NCBI RefSeq assembly: GCF_004766315.1
Contig: NZ_PVSN01000069.1
Coordinates: 1 to 52,297, forward strand
Origin: Weissella confusa
Lineage (GTDB): Bacteria > Bacillota > Bacilli > Lactobacillales > Lactobacillaceae
DNA: 52,297 bases
Direction of reading: 5' to 3'
In this document: piece after piece, positions 16,740 to 24,546 of the stretch
Layout of the letters: each line of letters opens with the position of its first letter
How positions within the stretch are numbered: the stretch's first letter is position 1
Program-made: the position numbers and the translations under genes
Notes under the pieces: generated by a model
Databases searched by the model: none
Told to the model about the DNA's origin: nothing
The model's input: the letters and a program-made list of their open reading frames with translations, nothing else

Positions 16740-16921
16740 ATTCCTATGTCTAGTTAACAAATGTTTTTCTTGTTAACCTGACTTGCCTTGACTAGTATAT
16801 AAGGTTCGCTTAATAAAAACAATGAAGAAAGTGTGAATTTCGTTCGTTTAACCTGTTTTTTGTTAAACGTTTAACCAATTTCACGGCGCTTTATACGCCG
16901 AAACACGAACGAAAACAACAA
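16740..16921 (-). promoter_or_regulatory. BMP1 promoter region with PurR-like boxes
   Basis: The minus strand carries -35 TTGTTT (16816-16821), a 16-bp spacer and -10 TATACT (16794-16799). Upstream, the 10-mer ACGAACGAAA occurs twice in opposite orientation (16837-16846 on minus and 16905-16914 on plus), similar to the core CGAAC of the PurR box. Downstream, in the leader, two GTTAAC palindromes stand 19 bases apart (16753 and 16772). The rest of the 367-base gap up to 17064 holds AT-rich sequence and the terminator of the next gene. Regulation by PurR is inferred. Confidence 0.5.
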
Positions 16922-17021
16922 ATTTATTCACATTGTTTTTGGTGAAAACGTTTTACTTGGTTTTGATAACTTGGTTAAACTCCCTATTTTCGTCACGCTT
17001 TTTTCTTTACAAAATAGTTAC

Positions 17022-17053
17022 AAAATAAAAGGACCGAGTTAACTCGGTCCTTT
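17022..17053 (-). terminator. Terminator of BMP gene 2
   Basis: Stem AAAGGACCGAGTT/AACTCGGTCCTTT with almost no loop, followed by TATTTTG on the minus strand, 12 bases after the stop codon. Confidence 0.8.
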
Positions 17054-17064
17054 CGTCTTTAATA

Positions 17065-18168
17065 TTAGAAGTTTTGATCAAACTCAGATCCTTCAGGGTG
17101 GTTAGGCACCTTGATATCACCAGCGATAATGGCCTTCTTTGCCTTCGCAACAGCAGCCTTTTCATCAGCTGACATGTACTTAGTAGGCGCTGCAACGCCA
17201 CCTTCCTTCAAGCCATATGCAACAACCGTCCCACCTGGGAAGTTACCCTTCATGGCCTTGTTAGCAACCAGCTCAAGTCCACGACCAACGCCGGTAATTG
17301 ATGACGTTAACGTGAAGTTAGACTTTTTACCGTCCTTGTCCTTATATGCACCCATGTCTGATTGGTCCATATCAACACCGATGACCCAAACCTTATCCTT
17401 TGAATCAGCCGTCAACGTTTGGTTGTTGTCCTTTGCAGCAGTAAAGACACCGTTACCAACAGTACCAGCCGCTTGAAAAATCACCTTCTCGCCCTTAGCC
17501 ATCATCGCCTTGGCGATTGTCTGACCCTTAGCGGCGTCCGTAAATGAATCCGCATATTGCACATCAACGTTCATATTTGGATCAACTGACTTCACACCAG
17601 CTGTATAACCAGCTTCAAAGGCGTCAATAATGTTACCGTGCATTCCACCAATGAACCCAACAGATGAACCACCAAGATCCTTCGTCTTCGTTGCGGCGGC
17701 AACACCAGCCAAATATGATGATTGCTCTGAACGGAACATCAATGAGACAACATTCTTCGTCTTCTTCGTATCAACATCGTCAACCAACACGAATTCCGTC
17801 TTCGGATTCTTCTTAGCTGCGTTAATTGTTGCATCATGCAATGCGTAACCAATACCAGCTACCAAATTATACTTACCATTAATCGCTTGTTGGAAGTTCG
17901 GCGCAAAGTCAGCTTGCGTATCTGATTGGAAATAGTTGTAGCCATTTTGACCCTTCTCAAGATCGTGTGACTTCCCCCACTTTTGAACACCTTCCCAGGC
18001 AGATTGGTTAAATGACTTGTCATCGACACCACCAACGTCAGTAACCATTGCTACCGTAAAGTTCTTCTTTGCATCATCACTCTTGTTACCAATAACAAAA
18101 AAAGCTGCAATTCCAGCAACTGCGACAATGGCGATACCACCCGCAATCTTCAATCGACGTGAGACCAT
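17065..18168 (-). CDS. BMP-family nucleoside-binding protein 2, membrane-anchored
   Basis: This 367-residue BMP-family binding protein has the core segments MVTDVGGVDDKSFNQSAWEGV, GGMHGNIIDAFEAGYTAGV and WVIGVDMDQSDMGAYKDKDG. The N-terminus MVSRRLKIAGGIAIVAVAG forms a hydrophobic anchor without a lipobox; the protein has no cysteine. It is closely similar to the protein at 18478-19581 over the whole length, so the two are a tandem duplication. The ATG at 18168 follows GAGGGG; the in-frame TTG six codons upstream is less likely. It has its own promoter and terminator. It probably supplies the ABC core encoded at 11760-15398. Confidence 0.9.
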   Translation of the reverse strand: MVSRRLKIAGGIAIVAVAGIAAFFVIGNKSDDAKKNFTVAMVTDVGGVDDKSFNQSAWEGVQKWGKSHDLEKGQNGYNYFQSDTQADFAPNFQQAINGKYNLVAGIGYALHDATINAAKKNPKTEFVLVDDVDTKKTKNVVSLMFRSEQSSYLAGVAAATKTKDLGGSSVGFIGGMHGNIIDAFEAGYTAGVKSVDPNMNVDVQYADSFTDAAKGQTIAKAMMAKGEKVIFQAAGTVGNGVFTAAKDNNQTLTADSKDKVWVIGVDMDQSDMGAYKDKDGKKSNFTLTSSITGVGRGLELVANKAMKGNFPGGTVVAYGLKEGGVAAPTKYMSADEKAAVAKAKKAIIAGDIKVPNHPEGSEFDQNF

Positions 18169-18234
18169 GTTTATATTACCCCTCAAATTTAAATCATCTG
18201 TTTTACGACCAACCGTCGTAAAAACACTTGATAC

Positions 18235-18368
18235 ATAATACGAACTTTAACTAGATAAATCAACCTATATTTTTCGTGTTTAGCTCGATATTCGCCATCG
18301 ACTTACGTATTATAAATTAAAAAACAGGTTATTTACGAACATAAATCCGAATTTTAACTCGAACGTCA
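18235..18368 (-). promoter_or_regulatory. BMP2 promoter region with PurR-like boxes
   Basis: On the minus strand -35 TTGATT (18258-18263), a 17-bp spacer and -10 TATTAT (18235-18240). The spacer holds an ACGAAC core (18240-18245). Further upstream are ATTTACGAACATA (18331-18343), AATCCGAATTTT (around 18345-18355) and TCGAACGT (18360-18367), all similar to the PurR box AWWWCCGAACWWT. Of the remaining gap to 18477, only the terminator of BMP3 is recognisable. Confidence 0.5.
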
Positions 18369-18428
18369 GCAAAAAGCCCGTTTTATTCAATTGATTAGGT
18401 TGTCCCCTCGCAAAATGGCGAACATAAT

Positions 18429-18464
18429 AAATGGCCAAGCTTTTTCAAAAAAACTCGGCCATTT
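18429..18464 (-). terminator. Probable terminator of BMP gene 3
   Basis: Stem AAATGGCC/GGCCATTT with a large loop and weak AT-rich tail on the minus strand, 14 bases after the stop codon. The U-run is poor, so it may be only partly efficient. Confidence 0.5.
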
Positions 18465-18477
18465 CACTCACCATTAT

Positions 18478-19581
18478 TTAAAATTGTTGATTAAATTTTG
18501 ATCCCGCTGGGTGGTTAGGCACTTTGATTTTACCTGAAACGATATCATCCTTAGCCTTTTCAACCGCTGCCTTTTCATCGCTAGTCATGTTCTTAGTTGG
18601 CGTTGCAACACCGCCTTCCTTCAAACCATAAGCAACTGTCTTACCACCAGGGAAATCACCCTGGATCGCCTTATTAGCAACCAATTCAAGTCCACGTCCA
18701 ACACCCGTGATTGAAGAAGTTAACGTGAAGTTAGACTTTTTACCATCCTTTGATGTGTAAGCACCCATATCTGATTGATCCATGTCGACACCGATCACCC
18801 AGACCTTATCCTTTGAATCAGCAACTAGTTGTTGATTGGTATCCTTGGCTGATGTGAAGACACCGTTACCAACGGCACCGGCTGCTTGGAAAATCACCTT
18901 CTCGCCCTTAGCAATCATAGCATTCGTGATTGTCTGCCCCTTAGATGCATCAGTAAATGAGTCAGCGTATTGCACATCAACCTTAATGTTCTTATCTACC
19001 GATTGCACACCGGCAACATATCCAGCTTCAAAAGCGTCGACAATATTACCGTGCATACCACCAACGAAACCAACTGTATCTGAACCCAAATTCTTAGCCT
19101 TTGTCGCAGCAGCAACTCCTGCCAAATATGATGATTGTTCTGAACGGAACATCACTGATGCCACATTCTTCGTCTTCTTCGTGTCAATATCATCCACCAA
19201 CACAAAGTCCGTCTTCGGATTCTTCTTCGCCGCATTAACGGTAGCCTCGTGAAGTGAGTAGCCAATACCAGCTACCATACTGTACTTAGCCGTCACAGCT
19301 TGTTGGAAGTTCGTTGCATAATCGGCTTGCGTCTTTGATTGGAAGTAATTATAGCCATTCACACCCTTAGTTAACTTGTGTGACTTCCCCCACTTTTCAA
19401 GACCTTCCCAAGCTGATTGGTTGAATGACTTATCATCAACACCACCAACGTCAGTCACGATTGCGACCGTGTAATTCTTCTTTGCGTGACCAGCATCATT
19501 TCCTGACATGGCATATGCAGCGCCCCCAACGACCGCAACTGCCACAACACCACCAACTAACAACAATCGACGTGATACCAT
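18478..19581 (-). CDS. BMP-family nucleoside-binding protein 3, membrane-anchored
   Basis: This 367-residue BMP-family protein is the tandem sister of BMP2, with which it shares VTDVGGVDDKSFNQSAWEGL, GGMHGNIVDAFEAGYVAGV, VIGVDMDQSDMGAYTSKDG and the C-terminal KVPNHPAGSKFNQQF type ending. The N-terminus MVSRRLLLVGGVVAVAVVG is a hydrophobic anchor with no lipobox; no cysteine is present. GGGAGG 8 bases upstream fixes ATG 19581, although the frame is open for eight more codons. It is probably an alternative binding subunit for the nucleoside-type ABC transporter. Confidence 0.9.
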   Translation of the reverse strand: MVSRRLLLVGGVVAVAVVGGAAYAMSGNDAGHAKKNYTVAIVTDVGGVDDKSFNQSAWEGLEKWGKSHKLTKGVNGYNYFQSKTQADYATNFQQAVTAKYSMVAGIGYSLHEATVNAAKKNPKTDFVLVDDIDTKKTKNVASVMFRSEQSSYLAGVAAATKAKNLGSDTVGFVGGMHGNIVDAFEAGYVAGVQSVDKNIKVDVQYADSFTDASKGQTITNAMIAKGEKVIFQAAGAVGNGVFTSAKDTNQQLVADSKDKVWVIGVDMDQSDMGAYTSKDGKKSNFTLTSSITGVGRGLELVANKAIQGDFPGGKTVAYGLKEGGVATPTKNMTSDEKAAVEKAKDDIVSGKIKVPNHPAGSKFNQQF

Positions 19582-19666
19582 TTCAACGTCCTCCCAAAAT
19601 AACATTCTGTTGTATATATCTCTAAAAACGTAACAAATCGTTACGTTCCCCGTATTTACTCAGACT

Positions 19667-19786
19667 ATATTACGCACTTCGCTAACAAAAATCAAGTGCA
19701 CACATCAGGGTAAATTCGTAATAAAGAACGTTAACTCATCAGAAAAACTTGTCATTGCTGAATTCGTTTAATAATTACGAACTTTA
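19667..19786 (-). promoter_or_regulatory. BMP3 promoter region with PurR-like box
   Basis: On the minus strand -35 TTGATT (19690-19695), a 17-bp spacer and -10 TAATAT (19667-19672). Upstream, AATTACGAACTTTA (19773-19786) matches the boxes seen before the other BMP genes, and ATTCGTAAT (19714-19722) is a partial inverted copy. The rest of the 306-base gap shows only AT-rich sequence and the next terminator. Confidence 0.5.
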
Positions 19787-19848
19787 TTATTATTTTCGCT
19801 TTTAATAATACGCAACATTTTCAAACTAACGTTACGTTATGAAAGTAC

Positions 19849-19882
19849 AAAAAAGACAGCATCCGAAGATGCTGTCTTTTTT
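19849..19882 (-). terminator. Terminator of NADH-oxidase-like gene
   Basis: Stem AAAAGACAGCATC/GATGCTGTCTTTT with a CGAA loop, followed by TTGTAC on the minus strand, 6 bases after the stop codon. Confidence 0.88.
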
Positions 19883-19887
19883 ACTTA

Positions 19888-21294
19888 TTATTGAAAGCCG
19901 TTAAGTTCGTCATCCCCGTCAGTAACCTTCTTAGTTACTTCTTGGCCGTGATGACGTTGGTACTCCGCGATAATACCCATTTCACCCAAACGGTTAGCAA
20001 CTGAGTATGGCAAATTAATCTCAGACTCAAAGTACGTGTCCAAGAATGCCAATTGATCAACCGTCAATCCTGATGAAACGGCGTGTGAAAGCGTCGTAAT
20101 AACTTCAGCGGCTGCCGGTGCATTCGTTGCAATTTGGGCACCGTAAACAATACCCGTTTCGTAATCATAAATAAGGGATGCCAAAATATCTGACTTCTCA
20201 CCCAAAGCATGAATCGTTGCTGGCGTGTGGATGTCCAAACGTTCGATTGTATCGCCGACACGTTCCTTAGCAGCTGTCACTGTTAAACCTGTCTTATAGA
20301 AGAAACGATCAAACACTGAGAATCCGATTGTACGCAAGATTGGTTGAATTTCTACCTTCACACCAGCTAGTGCGTAACCTGCAACACGTCCCATCTTAAG
20401 CGCCGCTGACATCAATGGGAAGTATTGGTCAAACTTGCCATCAACAACTGCTGAATCACCAACCGCATAAATGTCTGGGTTTGATGATTGCATTTGACTA
20501 TTAACCACGATGGCACCATTATCACGCATATCAACTTGGCCAGCCAACAACATTGTGTTTGGTTGCAAACCAGATGCGATAGACATAAAGTCAAAGACTT
20601 CTGAAGTGCCGTTATTGAAGTTAACTTCAATCTTCTTACCTTGGTTTTCAACTGAAACAACTTCTTGGTGCTTGCGCAAAACCACCTTGTTGTCAGTCAA
20701 TGTCTTTTCAAGATCTTCTTGCACAGTTTGGTCAAAGTAACGTGTCATCAAACGCTCTGAACGCGTCACAAACGTCACGTGAACACCAGCGTGAACCAAC
20801 GCAGCGGCCAATTCAGTTGAAACTGGTCCACCACCGTAAACCAAAGCGCGCTTACGGAAGCCCTTGGCGAACTTGTTGATATCTTGCGCGTCTTGTTCGT
20901 CCTTAACAAACACAATACGATCCAAATCAGCCCCGACGAATGAAGGCACACGAGCTGATGAACCCAATGCGTATACCAACTTATCGAAGCTTTCTTCGAT
21001 CATTGAGCCGTCTTCGATACGACGTGCGTAGACACGCTTCTTTGTCGCATCAATACGCTCAACCAAAACACCGGCACGGTATGTCGTATTTGGTTGACCC
21101 TCGAAGTGCTCGAAGTTAACTTGTTCAGCGCTACTTACCTTACCATTCAATGCTAGCTTAATACCAGCTGAAATAAATGGACGGTCGCGTAAGTTCTTTT
21201 CTAGAATGACGATTTCATCATCTTTATTAACATGGCGGAATGCATTCACTGCAGACAATCCTGCGTGTGCACCACCGATAACCACAATCTTCAT
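19888..21294 (-). CDS. NADH oxidase/peroxidase-like flavoprotein lacking redox cysteine
   Basis: This 468-residue protein belongs to the FAD- and NADH-dependent Nox/Npx/CoA-disulfide reductase family. The FAD-binding motif VIGGAHAG is at about residues 5-12. The NAD-binding region is VYGGGPVSTELA, where the last glycine of GxGxxG is serine. The second FAD motif is DIYAVGDSAVV. In the family the redox-active cysteine lies in SCG; here the segment is PFISAGIKLALNG, so residue 43 is alanine. In known enzymes loss of this cysteine shifts the product from water to hydrogen peroxide or removes peroxidase activity, so the activity here is uncertain. It is monocistronic with a strong terminator. Confidence 0.87.
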   Translation of the reverse strand: MKIVVIGGAHAGLSAVNAFRHVNKDDEIVILEKNLRDRPFISAGIKLALNGKVSSAEQVNFEHFEGQPNTTYRAGVLVERIDATKKRVYARRIEDGSMIEESFDKLVYALGSSARVPSFVGADLDRIVFVKDEQDAQDINKFAKGFRKRALVYGGGPVSTELAAALVHAGVHVTFVTRSERLMTRYFDQTVQEDLEKTLTDNKVVLRKHQEVVSVENQGKKIEVNFNNGTSEVFDFMSIASGLQPNTMLLAGQVDMRDNGAIVVNSQMQSSNPDIYAVGDSAVVDGKFDQYFPLMSAALKMGRVAGYALAGVKVEIQPILRTIGFSVFDRFFYKTGLTVTAAKERVGDTIERLDIHTPATIHALGEKSDILASLIYDYETGIVYGAQIATNAPAAAEVITTLSHAVSSGLTVDQLAFLDTYFESEINLPYSVANRLGEMGIIAEYQRHHGQEVTKKVTDGDDELNGFQ

Positions 21295-21341
21295 ATTAAC
21301 TACCCTATTAGTATCTATTTTTTAAACCACAATTAACGCGT

Positions 21342-21959
21342 TTAGGCACGTAGTTTTTCAGGGAAAGATGCCCCAAAAACACGGTACCATTCAGATGCAA
21401 ACAATGATTGGCAACGAGTGCGCTTCAACATCATTTCTGTATTCAAACGTCGTTCAATCTCAACCCATGTAATTTCTGGTTCAGTCATCACCATTTCACG
21501 GGCATCCGCCAACAAGTTCTTATCAACAAACTTTGCATCCAAAGCAACCTCATCCAAAAATGGTGCGGATAGCAATGATCTGATTTCCATATCCATACGC
21601 TTGATTTGTGTATCCATCGGTTGCAAGCGCTTCTGCACCCACTTATGCTTCGAGAACAAATCACGATTCAAAACTGAATAATAAATCAATAAGTACAAAG
21701 TTATAAAAAAGGCCAATGCCGTAGCACCAACATAAATGATAATCTTATCAATCGGCAAGATTGGTAATCCAAAGAATGCAAGAACTGCTGCTAGTGCAGT
21801 TAGTACAAACGAGAGGATAAACGTCATCGTATTTTTGAGCTGTCCTAATCGGACACCTCGCTCAGCACGAAGTCGACGTCGACGGGATGATAAACGGGTT
21901 AACGTGTCGTTTAATTGTCGCAAATGTTCCAATAAAACGAGCTTGTCGTCCTTATCCAT
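21342..21959 (-). CDS. Membrane protein with two helices, unknown function
   Basis: This 205-residue protein has an N-terminal basic, helical segment (LSSRRRRLRAERGV, about 23-36), two hydrophobic helices at about 44-67 and 73-92, and a C-terminal soluble domain rich in charged residues. The ATG at 21959 is chosen over the in-frame TTG at 21968 because AGGA stands at acceptable distance only from the former. It is downstream of no obvious partner. I do not recognise the family. Confidence 0.7.
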   Translation of the reverse strand: MDKDDKLVLLEHLRQLNDTLTRLSSRRRRLRAERGVRLGQLKNTMTFILSFVLTALAAVLAFFGLPILPIDKIIIYVGATALAFFITLYLLIYYSVLNRDLFSKHKWVQKRLQPMDTQIKRMDMEIRSLLSAPFLDEVALDAKFVDKNLLADAREMVMTEPEITWVEIERRLNTEMMLKRTRCQSLFASEWYRVFGASFPEKLRA

Positions 21960-22072
21960 ATGACTCAATATCCTGTTCTCTAAAAAATTAACCTTACGGG
22001 GACTAGTATATCCCGATTAAAATTAAAAAACCACGAAAAAGCCCGCTTTCTCTTACAAAAAATACGCTTCAC

Positions 22073-22078
22073 TATAAT
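22073..22078 (+). promoter_or_regulatory. -10 box of arsR promoter, short leader
   Basis: A consensus TATAAT lies 26 bases before ATG 22105. No Shine-Dalgarno sequence is visible between them, so the arsR mRNA is expected to have a very short leader and may be translated by a weak or leaderless mechanism. Confidence 0.45.
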
Positions 22079-22104
22079 ACGACAAAGTACGCTAAAATAA
22101 TAGT

Positions 22105-22434
22105 ATGGAATTATCAGAAGAAATCCTTGTCCAAGAACAAGAAGCATTAAAGATTGCCAAGCTTCTAGCAAACGACCTACGTTTGCAGATTCTTTGCCTG
22201 CTACAAGAGAATGGTGCAGCTACCGTCACAGAGATTATGAACGCGTTGCATGCAGAACAATCTCGCGTTTCTCACCAACTGTCTGAGTTACGTGAATACC
22301 AGATGATTTCTGCCACGCGCTCAGGTCGCCAAATTGCATACGCCCTTACCGATCCGCACATGATGGAATTGCTTAATGATTTGCTAGAGCACGCAAACCA
22401 CGTCCGATTACATCGTGAGCACGGTGGCATCTAA
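22105..22434 (+). CDS. ArsR/SmtB family regulator with zinc-type alpha5 site
   Basis: This 109-residue winged-helix repressor belongs to the ArsR/SmtB family. The recognition part is VTEIMNALHAEQSRVSHQLS (about 41-60). The last helix carries D83-x-H85 and H96-x2-H99, the exact spacing of the alpha5 Zn/Co sensor site of CzrA-type proteins (D-x-H-x10-H-x2-H), followed by HREH. The usual alpha3 CVC box is absent. These residues predict a zinc-sensing repressor. No metal exporter lies next to it; the following gene encodes an AI-2E-type permease. No ribosome binding site is visible. Confidence 0.88.
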   Translation: MELSEEILVQEQEALKIAKLLANDLRLQILCLLQENGAATVTEIMNALHAEQSRVSHQLSELREYQMISATRSGRQIAYALTDPHMMELLNDLLEHANHVRLHREHGGI

Positions 22435-22464
22435 AAAAACGTGACGAATTCGTTACGTTTTTTT
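22433..22464. terminator. Terminator of arsR gene
   Basis: An almost perfect palindrome with ACGAATTCGT at its centre is flanked by seven A and seven T, so it can act on both strands. It starts at the arsR stop codon. Confidence 0.75.
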
Positions 22465-22510
22465 AGTTTATTTGCGTATAATAAAGTCAATATACTTCTA
22501 AGGAGTTCTC

Positions 22511-23563
22511 ATGAAAGAATTTAAAAGCTTTATTCTCCGTGAAGACGTGCAAAAGTTCATTGCTCTTGGCGTCATTGTTCTAATCATCGCCTTGCTACAT
22601 GACCTAATTAGCGTTTTGCTGCTAACGGCCATCCTTGGTTTCTTAGCCGTTAAATCCGCTAATCGTGTATCACGTTGGACGAAAATTCCTTACGGCTTTT
22701 CCGTCCTAATCGTCTACTTGTTAGCGATTTTCGTCTTTGTGTTTGCCATGATTTACATCGTGCCAACGCTAATTAACCAATTCGCGGTTATTCCAGACGA
22801 AATAATGAAGCTCATCAAGAAGTATCCTGTTATTAAGGAATACTTCGATGATACGTATAAGAAGCTCAACCTACTTAGTGAAATTACTGATAACTGGAAG
22901 TCACTGTTGGCTAGTGGTATCAATACGATTTCAACGGTTGGTACCGTCTTGTCCCGCATTGTTTTGTCAATCTTCATGAGTTTCGTACTCGCGATTACTT
23001 GGCAACGCCTTCGTATTTTCGGTACGCAATTCTTGCACTCTGACTATCCTAAGTTCTTCAAGCGTGTATACGACCTTGGCCGCACATTCATCTTGATTTT
23101 AGGTAGTGTCATTGAAGTGCAATTGTTGATCGCCTTTATCAATACGATTTTGATGATGATTGGTTTGAGCATTCTGGGTGTACCAAGTGTGATGGTCATG
23201 GGACTGATGATTTTCATCCTTGGTTTGATTCCGATTGCTGGTGTCATCATTTCATTGCTACCATTGAGTGTGATGTCATTCGCCGCCCTCGGTTGGGTTG
23301 GTATAGTTGAAGTTTGGATTATGATTGCCTTGATTCACATGTTCGAGTCATACTTCCTCCACCCACGTTTGACGGCCAGCCGCACTGAGATACCGGTCTT
23401 CCTCACGTTTGCAACGATTATCCTGATGGAACACTTGCTCGGCGCATGGGGCTTGATTATCGGTGTGCCAATTGTGGCCTTCATCCTCGCTATTCTAGGC
23501 GTACAAGATGCAAGTATCAGCAAGCACGTCAAAGATGATGTAGTCGTCGCCGAAAAAGATTAA
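22511..23563 (+). CDS. AI-2E family transporter / permease
   Basis: This 350-residue polytopic membrane protein belongs to the AI-2E transporter superfamily (YtvI/PerM-like). Hydrophobic pairs occur at about 12-45, 60-88, 150-170 and a C-terminal bundle at 205-335. The typical LGLIPIAGVIISLLPLSV segment precedes a region with SYFLHPRLTASRTEIP, a conserved family motif. AAGGAG stands 5 bases before ATG 22511, and TATAAT is at 22477. Substrates of this family differ widely (autoinducer, cations); none can be assigned here. It converges with a YitT gene at a shared terminator. Confidence 0.85.
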   Translation: MKEFKSFILREDVQKFIALGVIVLIIALLHDLISVLLLTAILGFLAVKSANRVSRWTKIPYGFSVLIVYLLAIFVFVFAMIYIVPTLINQFAVIPDEIMKLIKKYPVIKEYFDDTYKKLNLLSEITDNWKSLLASGINTISTVGTVLSRIVLSIFMSFVLAITWQRLRIFGTQFLHSDYPKFFKRVYDLGRTFILILGSVIEVQLLIAFINTILMMIGLSILGVPSVMVMGLMIFILGLIPIAGVIISLLPLSVMSFAALGWVGIVEVWIMIALIHMFESYFLHPRLTASRTEIPVFLTFATIILMEHLLGAWGLIIGVPIVAFILAILGVQDASISKHVKDDVVVAEKD

Positions 23564-23570
23564 GTAACGC

Positions 23571-23609
23571 AAAAAAAGCTAGTGAACTGATTTGTTCACT
23601 AGCTTTTTT
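23571..23609. terminator. Bidirectional terminator AI-2E gene / yitT
   Basis: Stem AAAAAAGCTAGTGAAC/GTTCACTAGCTTTTTT with loop TGATTT between convergent genes. Confidence 0.9.
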
Positions 23610-23618
23610 CTATATGCA

Positions 23619-24458
23619 TTAAATTCCGAATGTGCCACCATGAACTTCAGTAACGTTCGTCGTGACAATAAAGGCATCCTGATCGATGTCGTGAATCAGA
23701 CGTAACATATGTCCATAATTGGCGTTGTCGACCATGACCAACAACATTTCCTTGTTATTGTCAGTGAAGCCACCTCTCACATCAAAGACGGTTAGGCTAT
23801 GATCTTCGTTAAGCAACATCTCTTGGATGTCGGCCAACTTATCATTACTCATAATCGTGACTTGATGCTTCAAATCCAGTCCAGTTTCAATGTAGCGCAT
23901 CACCATTGATGTAATCACCAATGAGAAGGCAGCTAAGAAGAAAGCGTTCGTACCGGAAACAAATAGGTTAAACACTGTCACCACCATATCGATGGCCAAC
24001 AAAGAAATGGCCGTATTAATTTTAAAATACTTTTTCAAAATCATCGGTGGTACAGTCGTCCCACCACTTGATGCTTCAAAGCGATATAAAATGGCAATTC
24101 CTGAAGCGAACACTGCGCCACCGATAATCACGGCAAGGACGGCATCCTCAACGACTTTATGACTTGGTGTAATGTACATTAATACCGGTAACAAAAAACT
24201 ACCGAATGCAATATTTCGAACCGTCGAACGATCCAAAAATATAGCTGCCAATATAATCATGGCGATATTAATAATCAACACCGTCAAAGCACGGTTAATG
24301 CCAAACGCTGCATCCAGCAAAATGGCCACACCGGTTGCGCCACCAGCGGCGACGTTAATTGGTGCGTAGAAAAAGTTAATCGAAAGCGCGATAATTTCCA
24401 ACGCTACTACAAGAGATAGCGCTCGAAACCAGCCCTGTTGACTCAATCGTTTGTTCAT
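23619..24458 (-). CDS. YitT family membrane protein (DUF161/DUF2179)
   Basis: This 279-residue protein has five to six hydrophobic helices in the first 190 residues (YitT membrane domain, including the APINVAAGGATGVAILLDAAFG region) and a C-terminal cytosolic DUF2179 domain ending VTEVHGGTFGI, a typical ending of the family. AAGGAG precedes the ATG at 24458. Function is not established in this family. It is monocistronic. Confidence 0.88.
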   Translation of the reverse strand: MNKRLSQQGWFRALSLVVALEIIALSINFFYAPINVAAGGATGVAILLDAAFGINRALTVLIINIAMIILAAIFLDRSTVRNIAFGSFLLPVLMYITPSHKVVEDAVLAVIIGGAVFASGIAILYRFEASSGGTTVPPMILKKYFKINTAISLLAIDMVVTVFNLFVSGTNAFFLAAFSLVITSMVMRYIETGLDLKHQVTIMSNDKLADIQEMLLNEDHSLTVFDVRGGFTDNNKEMLLVMVDNANYGHMLRLIHDIDQDAFIVTTNVTEVHGGTFGI

Positions 24459-24546
24459 AATGGGTCTCCTTATGGGTTGGAAAGGTATTTAAGTTATATA
24501 ACTAGCATAACATTTTCATGCAATCGATGTGTGTCCTTTTTTAAAA

